A stretch of 64,000 nt of DNA from Acidobacteriota bacterium (GTDB taxonomy: Bacteria > Acidobacteriota > Terriglobia > Terriglobales > Acidobacteriaceae), in assembly GCA_021846275.1 (NCBI GenBank), contig JAJZBZ010000005.1, positions 62,001-126,000 of the forward strand, read 5' to 3'. Shown here in pieces: positions 10,866 to 19,743 of this stretch. A model generated the notes under the pieces. It searched no databases. It saw nothing but the letters and a program-made list of their open reading frames with translations, and was not told the origin of the DNA. The stretch's first letter is position 1, and each line of letters opens with the position of its first letter. Made by a program: the position numbers and the translations under genes.

Positions 10866-11795
10866 TTGAAGCCGGAGATGAGAGTTCGACTGGCCGGCCT
10901 GGAGCTGGCGAACCCGGTGATTGCGGCCAGCGGGACGTTTGGCTACGGGATCGAGTTTGAGGAGATCGTTGCCCTGGAAAAAATCGGCGCGCTGGTGACG
11001 AAGGGAATTTCGCGCGAGCCGATGGCGGGCAATCCCGCGCCGAGGATGATTCCGACGGCGGCGGGGATGCTGAATGCGATTGGGTTGCAGAATTTGGGTG
11101 TTCAGGCGTTTCTTGAAACCAAACTTCCCGCGCTGCGCCGGTATCCGAAGTGTCAGGTCATTGTGAACGTCTTTGGCTTTCAGGTGGCCGATTACCTTGC
11201 CGTGGTCGAGCGGCTGAACGACGCCGAGGGGATTGCGGCGTATGAGCTGAATGTGAGCTGCCCGAATGTGCATGAGGGCGGGATGACGTTTGGCTCGGAC
11301 GCCTCGGCGCTGGAGCATCTGGTGGCCCGTGTGAAGGCGGTGGCGCGGCGTCCGGTGATGGTGAAGCTAAGCCCGAATGTGACCTCGATTGCGCATTTGG
11401 CGAGCGTGGCCGAGCGAGCGGGTGCGGATGCGCTGTCGCTGGTGAATACGTTTGTGGCGATGGCGATTGATGTTGAGACGCGGGAGCCGAGGCTGGCGAA
11501 TGGGACGGGCGGATTGTCGGGGCCTGGAATCAAGCCGATTGCGCTGCGGATGGTGTGGGAGGCGTCGCAGGCGGTGAAGATTCCGATTGTGGGGATCGGC
11601 GGGATTACGACGGACGAGGACGCGGTGGAGTTCCTGCTGGCGGGGGCTACGGCGGTGCAGGTGGGGACGGCGAGCTATGCGGACCCGCGCGCGGTGGAAC
11701 GGCTGGCGGAGCAACTGGAGCGGTGGTGTCGCGGACATCATGTGGACAGGGTGAGCAGCCTGACGGGCGGGCTGAAATGGCCCGGACGCCGGTGA
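10866..11795 (+). CDS. pyrD: Dihydroorotate dehydrogenase, class 1B catalytic type
   Basis: 309 residues. It oxidises dihydroorotate to orotate with FMN. Visible motifs are NPVIAASGTFGYG, TKGISREP, NAIGLQN, the catalytic Cys loop ELNVSCPNVHEGG, VKLSPN, GGLSGPGIKP and the FMN-phosphate site IVGIGGITT. The GTFGYG and GGLSGPGIKP patterns fit class 1B. That class normally works with the PyrK electron-transfer subunit, which is not in this window. The start is TTG at 10866 (GGAG about 11 bases upstream); the ATG at 10878 is possible. It is monocistronic as far as visible. Confidence 0.93.
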   Translation: MKPEMRVRLAGLELANPVIAASGTFGYGIEFEEIVALEKIGALVTKGISREPMAGNPAPRMIPTAAGMLNAIGLQNLGVQAFLETKLPALRRYPKCQVIVNVFGFQVADYLAVVERLNDAEGIAAYELNVSCPNVHEGGMTFGSDASALEHLVARVKAVARRPVMVKLSPNVTSIAHLASVAERAGADALSLVNTFVAMAIDVETREPRLANGTGGLSGPGIKPIALRMVWEASQAVKIPIVGIGGITTDEDAVEFLLAGATAVQVGTASYADPRAVERLAEQLERWCRGHHVDRVSSLTGGLKWPGRR

Positions 11796-11840
11796 GTGGC
11801 GCAGACCCAGACTGCTGACCTGTGAAAACTGACGGCTGTT

Positions 11841-12302
11841 TTATCTGGAACGCAGCGAGCGGATCGACTCCGGAAGCCGCGCTTCGAGGGTGCGCGCGCG
11901 GTCACGCGCCACGTCGCCGAGATAGGTGGGCGCGGGCGTGGTGGTCATGACGAGCAGGAAGGCGATGAGCGAGAAGACCAGCCCTGCCACTGCTGCCGAG
12001 ACCAGCATCTGGTACATGGAAACGACTTCCAGATGGAGGATGTTGAAGGCGACGTGCTCGAGAATCTTGACGCGCTGAAGCACGGCGAGCGCGAAGAGGA
12101 ACGAGAGCATGGAAAGCGCGGTGAGGACGGCGAGCGAGGCGTCGAGGGTGCGATGGAAGCGCTGGCGGGTGTGGCACTGCGGACATTCGGCCAGGTGCTG
12201 CTCGTAGTCGCGGCGCATCTCCGGGGAGATGGCGGAGATGTCGTAGCGCCAGCTACGGAGAATCGAGCCAATCACTCTGTCGGTGCAGCCAGTTCCTGCC
12301 AT
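11841..12302 (-). CDS. Small membrane protein with zinc-finger-like N-terminus
   Basis: About 153 residues. The cytoplasmic N-terminus has an HLAECPQC motif (H-x3-C-x2-C), as in anti-sigma-factor zinc-finger domains. Two hydrophobic segments follow (about residues 55-75 and 95-115), then a short basic tail. There is no adjacent sigma factor, so an anti-sigma role is only suggested by the motif. The ATG at 12302 is used; a TTG two codons upstream has AAGGCGAG at better spacing and could be the true start. Confidence 0.7.
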   Translation of the reverse strand: MAGTGCTDRVIGSILRSWRYDISAISPEMRRDYEQHLAECPQCHTRQRFHRTLDASLAVLTALSMLSFLFALAVLQRVKILEHVAFNILHLEVVSMYQMLVSAAVAGLVFSLIAFLLVMTTTPAPTYLGDVARDRARTLEARLPESIRSLRSR

Positions 12303-12506
12303 ATTCAATTAGACTCGCCTTCCCTCGGAATCGGTTCGGAAAGATCAACCGGGTTGCCAAACGTTTCCGACCGGGGTGTGAAGCGCAGATGCGTCAACTG
12401 AGGCGGCTTGCAGGTTGACGAGCAGCAAGCGATCCGCAGCCGACGCGCGGGAGCGGTTTGAAAATTGACGCGCCGGAGAAAAGTTCCGGGTAACAGACGC
12501 CCAACA

Positions 12507-13727
12507 CTATGGTAACCGATTTTTGATCGGGGTGCCGGGGGATTGTGAGCGCAGGTGGTCGAGCAGTGCCGTGAGGTCGTGCGGGAGGTCGGCTGCGAGG
12601 TGGATGGGCTGGCCGGTGAAGGGATGGTCGAAGGCGAGTTCGGCGGCGTGGAGGAAGTGGCGATCGAGCGGAATCGTCTCGCGGGGGGCGCGAACATTGC
12701 CGGTGCGCGCGTGGGCGTGGAGCGAGCCGGATGCGCCGTAGAGGGTGTCGCCGACGACGGGATGGCGCTGGGCGGCCATGTGGACGCGGATCTGGTGGGT
12801 GCGTCCGGTTTCGATGCGCAGGCGGAGGAGCGTGAAGCGCCCGAAGCGCGAATCCATGCGCTCGCTCACACGATAGTGAGTGACGGCTGAGCGCGCGCCT
12901 TCGCCGGACTGCGTGGTCATGCGGGTGCGGCGGACGGAGTCGCGGCGGATGGGCAGGTCGATGGTTGCGGCGTCGTCCTGAACCTCGCCCTCGACGAGTG
13001 CGATGTAGGTCTTGGTCATCTGGCGCGCGGCGAAGCGCTCGACGAGCGCGGCGTGGGCCTCGTCGGTCTTCGCAATCACGAGCAGGCCGCTGGTCTCCTT
13101 GTCGAGGCGGTGAACGATGCCGGGGCGAAGCGGGCCGCCCAGCGTGGACAACTGCGGGAAGCGATGGAGCAGCGCGTTGACGAGGGTGCTGGCGGCTTCC
13201 TCACCCGCTGCGGCACCGGCGTGGACCATCAGCCCTGCGGGCTTGACGAGGACGGCCAGCCACGCATCCTCATGCAGGACGGTGAGCGAAATTGGCTCCG
13301 GGCGCGGCTCGATGGACGGTCGCGCGGGCTGAGCGGGAAGCTGAATTTGCTCGCCGCCGCGAAGACGCAGCGAGGGTCGCGCGGGCTGGCTGTTGACGGT
13401 GATGCGGCTGGCGGCGAGCAGATCCTGGATGCGCGCGCGGCTTATGGCCTGGCTGGAGAGCGCAAGCGCCAGATACGCGTCCAGACGAGAGTTGGCGGCT
13501 TCGGCGGGGACTTCGATCCGCAGCGTGGCGCAGGCTTGGTCGATGGTGGCTGTTTGCGCCATGGCCGCCTGCATCTTCGCCGCGTGGGCTTGCGATGGCG
13601 CGGCTTCGGGTGCCAGGACGAGATCATCGACGAGATCGTCGTCCAGATCGGCGGGGCTTGCGGTGTCGAGACTCGCCGCACGCGAGGGACTGTCGGCACG
13701 GCGTTTCGGGCGGTTTTCGTCAGCCAT
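12507..13727 (-). CDS. RluD-family pseudouridine synthase
   Basis: 406 residues. After a roughly 60-residue acidic low-complexity N-terminus comes an S4-like RNA-binding domain (LRIEVPAEAANSRLDAYLA through LRLRGGEQIQLP), then the catalytic domain with GIVHRLDKETSGLLV, where the Asp is the catalytic residue. ETGRTHQIRVHMA, GDTLYGA and HFLHAAEL complete the family signature. It should isomerise uridines in large-subunit rRNA. The ATG overlaps the stop of the upstream Lgt-like gene by 8 bases, so the two are co-transcribed. Confidence 0.92.
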   Translation of the reverse strand: MADENRPKRRADSPSRAASLDTASPADLDDDLVDDLVLAPEAAPSQAHAAKMQAAMAQTATIDQACATLRIEVPAEAANSRLDAYLALALSSQAISRARIQDLLAASRITVNSQPARPSLRLRGGEQIQLPAQPARPSIEPRPEPISLTVLHEDAWLAVLVKPAGLMVHAGAAAGEEAASTLVNALLHRFPQLSTLGGPLRPGIVHRLDKETSGLLVIAKTDEAHAALVERFAARQMTKTYIALVEGEVQDDAATIDLPIRRDSVRRTRMTTQSGEGARSAVTHYRVSERMDSRFGRFTLLRLRIETGRTHQIRVHMAAQRHPVVGDTLYGASGSLHAHARTGNVRAPRETIPLDRHFLHAAELAFDHPFTGQPIHLAADLPHDLTALLDHLRSQSPGTPIKNRLP

Positions 13728-14589
13728 GGCGCGGACCTCCGAGGGAATTTTTCCACTGCCAGAGGCCGAGCGCGACGAGCAGCAGGGCGGCGATCTGGGG
13801 CGCGTCGATCACGGCGCCGAAGCGGCCGAGGCGCAGGACGCCGCGACCCTGCCAGTCGCGCAGGCATTCGGTGAAAAACAGTCCCAGCCCGAGCAGCAGC
13901 AGGGCCGAGGCTGAGGACAGGCCGCGCTGGCCGCGCCGCAGCGCGAGGAAGCTGATCGTGGCGGCAAAGGCCGCGGCCAGCGCGGCGTAAAGCTGGACGG
14001 GAACAAGCGGAATGCCGAGCGGCGTGCCGCTCCAGCGCGCGGCGAGCGGGCTGGTGTAGGTGACCGATCCGAAGAGCGCGGTGGTTGCGGGGATGCCGAA
14101 GTCGCTGCCGGCGAGCAGGCAGCCGATCTGCTCGAAGGCGAGGCCGAGCGCGATGGGCGGCAGGAGCGCGACGAGCAAAGGCGAATCCCCGAGTGGGAGC
14201 AGGCGCAGCCCGGCCCAGCGTGCGTAGGCGAGGATGGCGGCGAGGCCGACGACGGTGCCGACGCCGGAGAGCAGCGGATGGTGAATGAGCGCGAGCGCAA
14301 GCAGCCAGCGGGGATGGGCGCGGAGGTTGCCGAGGTTGATGGCGATGAGCAGCGCGCGCGAGGCGGCCATGGCGGCAAACAGACCCAGAACGAGCGCGTT
14401 CCAGCCGTGGCGAGGGTCAAGATGGGCCGGGCCGTTCGCAGGGCCATTCACTGCTTCCGGCTCGCCCGTCGCGCCCGCTGCGACGGCCGTGAAGTGGACG
14501 AGCACGAGCGCGGCCAGCACGCCGAGCGCGGCCAGCACGCCGTAACTGGGAATGAGCAGGGAGCCGAAGTGAAAAAGTACCGGGTGCAT
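13720..14589 (-). CDS. Prolipoprotein diacylglyceryl transferase-like membrane protein, degenerate
   Basis: 289 residues and about seven hydrophobic segments. The N-terminus MHPVLFHFGSLLIPSYGVLA and the C-terminal LGLFFTECLRDWQGRGV match the Lgt fold. In functional Lgt the RLGNFINGE-type motif and the HPSQLYE motif are nearly invariant; here they read EQIGCLLAGSDFG and LVPVQLYAA, and the HGG histidine is missing. It is best called an Lgt-like protein of unknown activity rather than lgt. Lgt-family proteins with a GCxxAG signature are known in other contexts. It overlaps the pseudouridine synthase gene. Confidence 0.7.
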   Translation of the reverse strand: MHPVLFHFGSLLIPSYGVLAALGVLAALVLVHFTAVAAGATGEPEAVNGPANGPAHLDPRHGWNALVLGLFAAMAASRALLIAINLGNLRAHPRWLLALALIHHPLLSGVGTVVGLAAILAYARWAGLRLLPLGDSPLLVALLPPIALGLAFEQIGCLLAGSDFGIPATTALFGSVTYTSPLAARWSGTPLGIPLVPVQLYAALAAAFAATISFLALRRGQRGLSSASALLLLGLGLFFTECLRDWQGRGVLRLGRFGAVIDAPQIAALLLVALGLWQWKNSLGGPRHG

Positions 14590-14699
14590 GCGGCCCCAAC
14601 CTGTGAAGTGAATGCCGGAAGTAAACGGCCTGAACGGAACGCTGGGAGGAAACGTCCGAAGCGACCGCCGCCGAGGCGAAGAGAAAACCGACCCGCTGG

Positions 14700-14868
14700 G
14701 CCGTAGGTCAATGTGCTGGTGAACCCGTCCTAAGACGGCGGGACTCCCCGCGGTTCATTAGGCATCCCGGACTGGCGGGCACGGCACACAGAACCGATTG
14801 TTCGAGTCGAGTCCCTGTTCGTTGAATGTTGGTTCAACCAGCAGGAATTTTCCTACCTGCTTTGCAGG
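14700..14868 (+). ncRNA. Candidate structured non-coding RNA
   Basis: The only distinct content of the 425-base gap 14590-15014; nothing else was recognised in it. TGAACC (14720-14725) pairs with GGTTCA (14752-14757), enclosing exactly two hairpins with no unpaired base: CGTC-CTAA-GACG (14726-14737) and GCGGG-ACTC-CCCGC (14738-14751). The outer stem continues GTGCTGG with TTAGGCAT, GGTC with GACT, and GCCGT (14700-14704) with ACGGC (14781-14785). Several of these outer pairs are G-U if read on the + strand and would be C-A mismatches on the other, favouring + strand transcription. Two more hairpins follow (14821-14838, 14856-14868). The rod-like fold loosely recalls 6S RNA, but the identity is unproven. 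Confidence 0.4.
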
Positions 14869-15014
14869 CCGGTCTCTAGGTGGATGCTAGGGCATCGGGC
14901 GGCGATTGGCAAGCGCGGATAAAAGAGCCTCGCCGTCAGCGGGATCGAATGGTAGCATCGGTGCCAGAGCGGGAGGCGCACGGATGGCCGCCGCGAGACA
15001 GAGGGAGAATCGGC

Positions 15015-15245
15015 TTGATTGGAACGATCTATCGCTGCGAGATTTGCCGCACGGAAAGCGCGACTCCGGTGCGGTGGTTTGTGATCCAGTGCTCCGATGT
15101 GCGGCTGCAGGTGTGGAAGTGGACGAGCGCGGAAGCCGACCGGGCAGGCGCGCTGCACTTCTGCGGCGAAGCCCACGCACAGGTCTACATCAGCCGCTGG
15201 TTTGAATCCTTCTGTGGCGCTCCCAAGCTCAAAAATCCACATTAA
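15015..15245 (+). CDS. Small Cys/His-rich hypothetical protein
   Basis: 76 residues from the TTG at 15015, chosen because GAGGGAGAA lies about 5 bases upstream; an ATG at 14949 gives a longer form whose extra part looks unrelated. The core has YRCEICRTES and HFCGEAHAQVYISRWFESFC, so a paired Cys-x2-Cys and His/Cys cluster could bind zinc. It contains no membrane segment. The stop is followed within 2 bases by the first unit of the dispersed repeat family. The function is unknown. Confidence 0.55.
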   Translation: MIGTIYRCEICRTESATPVRWFVIQCSDVRLQVWKWTSAEADRAGALHFCGEAHAQVYISRWFESFCGAPKLKNPH

Positions 15246-15246
15246 C

Positions 15247-15563
15247 CACTGCCTGGGGCAGCCGCCATTGCATGGAGCAGCCGCGCGCGTTGCGCGCCAC
15301 GGACCTTTGTGGCGCTCCCATTGGTCGCGGGTGGGTGTGGTTGAGGCCGAAATACACAGCAGATTCCCTGCGGGAATGAGCATTGCATGCAGCGGTCGCG
15401 CATTCGCGCACTTGCCGCTCCCGTTGGTTGCGGGTGGGTGTAGTTGAGGCCGAAATAAACAGCAGATTCCCTGCGGGGAATGACAACAAAAAGGGCATTG
15501 GATGCAGCAGCCGCGCGCGTTGCGCGCCACGGACCTTTGTGGCGCTCCCGTTGGTCGCGGGCT
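15247..15563 (+). repeat. Tandem dispersed-repeat locus A (three copies, about 115-base period)
   Basis: Fills most of the 533-base gap 15246-15778; 15564-15778 holds only the presumed promoter region of the next gene. After a short head (CACTGCCTGGGGCAGCCG) come three units starting at 15266, 15380 and 15495. Each has module alpha (hairpin GCGCGC-GTT-GCGCGC plus GCCAC...GTGGC, then TTGGTCGCGGG) and, in units 1 and 2, module beta (CAGATTCCCTGCGGGAATGA). Unit 2 carries a different hairpin sequence with pairing kept; unit 3 lacks beta. The locus starts 2 bases after the small gene's stop. Confidence 0.9.
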
Positions 15564-15778
15564 GGCAGATGCAGAGGGCGCCGGATGCAGTTCGAGCAAA
15601 CAGCAGGAATCGAACCACCGGAGAATCGCAGTCGGGAAAAATTTCCGAAACAACCGCACCCGCGCCAGCGTATACTCGGCGGGAATCACTTTCTTCAACG
15701 GAAAAATGAGCAAGCAAATCGGGGGATGCTGGCGCGTAAAGCCCGCGAACTGGTCTGCAATCGAGAGGAGAGCTGGGG

Positions 15779-18700
15779 ATGAATCGTTTTGCGAGGAAGA
15801 TCATGCGCGTGGCGATGGCCGCGCTGGTTGTTGCGGGATCGGTCTCTGGCGCGGCACGGATGGCGCGTGCGGCGGAGAGCGGAACCCAGAGCGCGCCGCT
15901 GCTGCTGCGGAATCCTTCGGTGAACAAATCGTCGATCGCGTTTCTTTATGCCGACGATGTGTGGACGGTGTCTCGCGCGGGCGGCGAGGCGACGCGGCTG
16001 ACGGCAACGGGCGCGGTGGAGGCTGGTCCGTTTTATTCGCCGGACGGCGAGCGGATTGCCTTTACGGAGCATCGCGCCGGAGGCAACGATGTGTACATTG
16101 TGGCGGCGACGGGCGGGATTCCGCATCGCATTACGTGGCATCCGGATGGGAGCACGGTGGTGGGCTGGACGCCGGATGGGACGCGCGTGCTGATTGCGAC
16201 GGGGATGAGCAGCCCGCGCCACTTCGAGCGGTTCTACACGGTGAAGGCCGACGGCAGCGGAATGCCGGAGATGCTGCCGTTGTGGCAGGGATTCGAGGGG
16301 TCGTATTCGCCGGATGGCGCGTCGATTGCGTATGAGCCGGTGACGCGGTGGGAGGATGCGTGGAAGACCTACTACGGCGGGCAGAATGATCCGATCTGGG
16401 TGGTGAATCTGAAGACGCTGGCGCTGGAAAAAATTCCCTCGGAGAATACAACGGACACGCACCCGGTGTGGGCCGGTCACTCGATTTATTTTCTGTCGAA
16501 TCGCGTGGCCGACGGCGCGGATTTGACGGGTTCGGCGAGCGTCTCTTCGCCGGACGCGCATCGCGGGCCGCGCGGGCCGGTGAGCCTGTATCGCTATGAC
16601 ACCGGGACGAAGCAGGTCTCGCTGGTGGAGCCGAATCACGGGCTGGACCTGAAGACTATGCAGATTGGCGCTGGAGCGCTGGTTTACGAGCAGTTCGGCT
16701 CGATTCACCTGATGGACCTGAGCGACCCCGACCACCCGACCGGCGACCACGCTGTGCCGATTCGCATCGATGGCGACCTCGACAAACTGGAGCCGCATCC
16801 GGCCACCGTTGCGGCGCGCGAGATTGACAGTTACGGAATCTCGCCGACGGGCAAGCGAGCGGTCTTCAGCGCGCATGGCGAAATCTTTACCGTACCGGCG
16901 GAAAAAGGCGATACGCGCAACCTGACGGAGACGCCGGGCGTGGAGGAGCGCAGTCCGGCGTGGTCGCCGGATGGAAGCGAGGTGGCGTATTTTTCTGACG
17001 CGACGGGCGAGTATGCGCTATATCTGAAGGCGCAGAATGGACTGGGCGAGGCGACGAAGATTGATCTCGGCCCTGATCCGAGTTTTTTCTACTCGCCGAA
17101 GTGGTCGCCGGATGGCAAACACATTCTGTATCGCGACAAGCATGAGCGGCTGTGGTATGTGGATGTTCCGGTGAAGGGCGCGGATGGGAAGTGGTCGGCG
17201 GCGGGCGCGCCGGTGCTGGTGGACCAGAGCCATCGCGACAGTTTTGGCGGGAACTCGACGAGTCCGGAGTGGTCGCCGGATTCGGAGTGGATCGTGTATA
17301 CGCGCGAGGCCGGGAATGATCTGGAGGCGGTGTTTCTATACTCGCTGGCGCAGAAGAAATTCTTTCAGGTGACGGACGCGATGAGCGATGCGGCCAGTCC
17401 GGTCTTTGATCCTTCGGGCAAGGAACTCTACTTCCTGGCCTCGACCGACGACGGGCCGAGCCGCGCGGGGATTGATCTTTCCTCGCTGGATCGCGCGCAG
17501 CAGTATGGCGTCTACACGATGGTGCTGGCGAAGGACGGCGCTTCGCCGGTGCCGCCGGAGAGCGACGACGAAAAACCGAAGGACGCGGCGAAACCGGACG
17601 CGGGCAAGCCGGACGCGGGCAAATCCGACGCGAGCAAGACGGACGCGGGAACGAAGTCCGATGCGAAGTCTGATGCCAAGTCCGCGGCGAAGACGCCGGT
17701 GGTCAAGGTCGATCTGGACGGAATCGAGAATCGGATTCTCGCGCTGCCCATTCGCCCGCGCAACTGGAGCCGGATTTACGCGCCGAAGCAAGGCGTTCTG
17801 CTGCTGACGGCCGATACGGAGGTTGGCCGCTCGTCGGATGAGTCCGACGGCGCGCTGCTGGGCCTGTGGCGCTTCACGACGAAGGAGCGGAAGACCGAGC
17901 AGGTGAGCGGTCCGCTGGGCGAGGTGGCGGTGAGCGCCGATGGGAGCCATGTGCTGATCGGCGGTCGCGGCCACTGGTCGATTGCGAAGACCGACGAGCT
18001 GAAGCCGGGAACTGGAATGCCGGGCAAGCCGCTCAACATGGGCCAGATGCGCATGACGATGGATCCGCGCGCGGAGTGGCGACAGATGTATGCCGAGACT
18101 TGGCGCATTGAGCGCGATTTCCTCTACGATCCGAATACGCACGGGCTGTCGATCTCGAAGGCAGAGGCGATGTATCGGCCGTATCTGGCGGGCCTGGCCA
18201 GCCGCAGCGAGTTCACCTATCTCTGCACGGAGATGCTGGGCCAGATCAACATTGGACACATGTTCATTCGCGGCCCGCGCGCGCCGGACGCGACGCCGAA
18301 GACGGGCCTGCTGGGAGCGGATTATGCCGAGGCGAACGGTCGCTACCAGTTCCACCACATTCTGGGTGGCGAAAACTGGACGCCGGGTCTGGCCTCGCCG
18401 CTGACCGTGCCGGGAGTTGAGGTGAGCGAAGGCGATTATCTGCTCGCGGTCAACGGCGTCGAGCTTCACGCGGGCGACAACCTCTATCGCGCGTTCGCCG
18501 GAACGGCGGGGCAGCAGACGGTTATCCGCGTGGGCGCAAAGGCGGATGGCTCCGACGCGCGCGAGGTGACCGTGGTGCCGGTGGCGAGCGAAAGCGGGTT
18601 GCGCGAGCTGGACTGGATTCAGTCGAACCTGCGCAAGACGGACGCGCTTTCGGGCGGCAAGGTGGCTTACGTCTACATGCCGGACACGGGCGGCGCGGGA

Positions 18701-19279
18701 TATACGAACTTCAACCGCTACTTCTACTCGCAGTTGAACAAGCAGGCTCTGGTGCTGGACGAGCGCAACAACAATGGTGGTTTGATCGCCGACTACATTG
18801 TGGACACGCTGAGGCGGACGCCGCTTTCGATGGCGATTGAGCGCGACGGCAGGCCGGAACATGACCCCGTCGGAGCAATCTTCGGGCCCAAAGCCATGAT
18901 CATCAACCAGAACTCCGGCTCGGGCGGCGACGCGATGCCGTGGTACTTCCGCAAGGCCGGTCTGGGCAAGCTGATCGGCACGCGCACATGGGGCGGACTG
19001 GTGGGCATCGGCGGCTATCCGCGCCTGATGGACGGCGGGACGGTGACGGCGCCGCGCTATGCGATCTATGGACTGGACGGCCACTGGGAGGTGGAAAACC
19101 GCGGCATCGCGCCGGATATCGACGTGGACATCACGCCGAAGGACTTCGCAGCCGGACGCGATCCGCAACTGGAGACCGCGGTCAAGACCGTGCTCGACGA
19201 ACTGAAAGCGCATCCGCTGCCGGAGCACCCGCAGCCGCCGTATCCGAACTATCACCAGCACGACGCCCTCGGCCACTGA
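15779..19279 (+). CDS. Tricorn protease homologue (S41 peptidase), exported
   Basis: 1166 residues, the tricorn family length. A signal peptide (MNRFARKIMRVAMAALVVAG) precedes two beta-propeller blocks with repeated FYSPDGERIAF / WSPDGSEVAYFS-type blades (about 40-590 and 650-740). A PDZ domain (about 860-950) and C-terminal S41 protease domain follow, with INQNSGSGGDAMPW (about 1043-1054) carrying the nucleophile Ser, and GQINIGHMFIRG. It should degrade oligopeptides or polypeptides in the periplasm. Residues 593-637 are a Lys/Asp/Ala low-complexity insert (DAGKPDAGKSDASK type). AGGAG sits 8 bases before the ATG. Repeats flank both sides. Confidence 0.92.
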   Translation: MNRFARKIMRVAMAALVVAGSVSGAARMARAAESGTQSAPLLLRNPSVNKSSIAFLYADDVWTVSRAGGEATRLTATGAVEAGPFYSPDGERIAFTEHRAGGNDVYIVAATGGIPHRITWHPDGSTVVGWTPDGTRVLIATGMSSPRHFERFYTVKADGSGMPEMLPLWQGFEGSYSPDGASIAYEPVTRWEDAWKTYYGGQNDPIWVVNLKTLALEKIPSENTTDTHPVWAGHSIYFLSNRVADGADLTGSASVSSPDAHRGPRGPVSLYRYDTGTKQVSLVEPNHGLDLKTMQIGAGALVYEQFGSIHLMDLSDPDHPTGDHAVPIRIDGDLDKLEPHPATVAAREIDSYGISPTGKRAVFSAHGEIFTVPAEKGDTRNLTETPGVEERSPAWSPDGSEVAYFSDATGEYALYLKAQNGLGEATKIDLGPDPSFFYSPKWSPDGKHILYRDKHERLWYVDVPVKGADGKWSAAGAPVLVDQSHRDSFGGNSTSPEWSPDSEWIVYTREAGNDLEAVFLYSLAQKKFFQVTDAMSDAASPVFDPSGKELYFLASTDDGPSRAGIDLSSLDRAQQYGVYTMVLAKDGASPVPPESDDEKPKDAAKPDAGKPDAGKSDASKTDAGTKSDAKSDAKSAAKTPVVKVDLDGIENRILALPIRPRNWSRIYAPKQGVLLLTADTEVGRSSDESDGALLGLWRFTTKERKTEQVSGPLGEVAVSADGSHVLIGGRGHWSIAKTDELKPGTGMPGKPLNMGQMRMTMDPRAEWRQMYAETWRIERDFLYDPNTHGLSISKAEAMYRPYLAGLASRSEFTYLCTEMLGQINIGHMFIRGPRAPDATPKTGLLGADYAEANGRYQFHHILGGENWTPGLASPLTVPGVEVSEGDYLLAVNGVELHAGDNLYRAFAGTAGQQTVIRVGAKADGSDAREVTVVPVASESGLRELDWIQSNLRKTDALSGGKVAYVYMPDTGGAGYTNFNRYFYSQLNKQALVLDERNNNGGLIADYIVDTLRRTPLSMAIERDGRPEHDPVGAIFGPKAMIINQNSGSGGDAMPWYFRKAGLGKLIGTRTWGGLVGIGGYPRLMDGGTVTAPRYAIYGLDGHWEVENRGIAPDIDVDITPKDFAAGRDPQLETAVKTVLDELKAHPLPEHPQPPYPNYHQHDALGH

Positions 19280-19280
19280 A

Positions 19281-19560
19281 GCATTGCATGGCATTGCATG
19301 CGGCAGTCGCGCGCTTTGCGCGCCACGGACTTTTGTGGCGCTCCCGATGGTCGCGGGCGGGATTTGGCTGAGGCTGAGGGAAAAGCAACAGCAGATTCCC
19401 TGTGGGAATGACAACAAGAAAAGCAAAGACAACGATTGCGCTGGCATTGGTTTTCCCGCCCAAGCGGAGCCTGGATGGGGCACCCGCAATGGCAAGGGCC
19501 TTACTGACAACTGACGGCTGAGCAGCAGATTCCCTGGGGGAATGACAACAGGAAAAGCAA
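19281..19560 (+). repeat. Composite dispersed-repeat locus D
   Basis: Occupies most of the 464-base gap 19280-19743. It begins 1 base after the protease stop with a duplicated GCATTGCATG head, then alpha (GCGCGC-TTT-GCGCGC hairpin and GCCAC...GTGGC), beta (19389-19426, CAGATTCCCTGTGGGAATGA), gamma (about 19449-19494, CCCAAGCGGAGCCTGG) and a second beta (19523-19560). 19561-19743 shows nothing else recognisable before the ABC exporter. Confidence 0.88.
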
Positions 19561-19743
19561 CTGCGATGGGGTGGGCCTGAGAATGGGCGAGGTTGGGGAG
19601 CCGATACAATCGAAAATGAAGCAATGGGTGGGTGGGGCGCATCGATAAGCGCAAGGAAGCGCAAGGAAGCGCGCATGGAAGCGGGGTGCGCGCTCGGACG
19701 AGTGGTTTTTGCGCGGGCGGACGGAAAGACGGAGCGGGCACGG

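Noticed and set aside
14800-14815. TTCGAGTC resembling a tRNA T-loop
   Set aside because: The flanking bases do not form a T stem and no acceptor or anticodon arm can be drawn.
14700-14868. SRP RNA or tmRNA instead of a 6S-like RNA
   Set aside because: The conserved GGAAG-type SRP loop and the tmRNA ends are absent on both strands.
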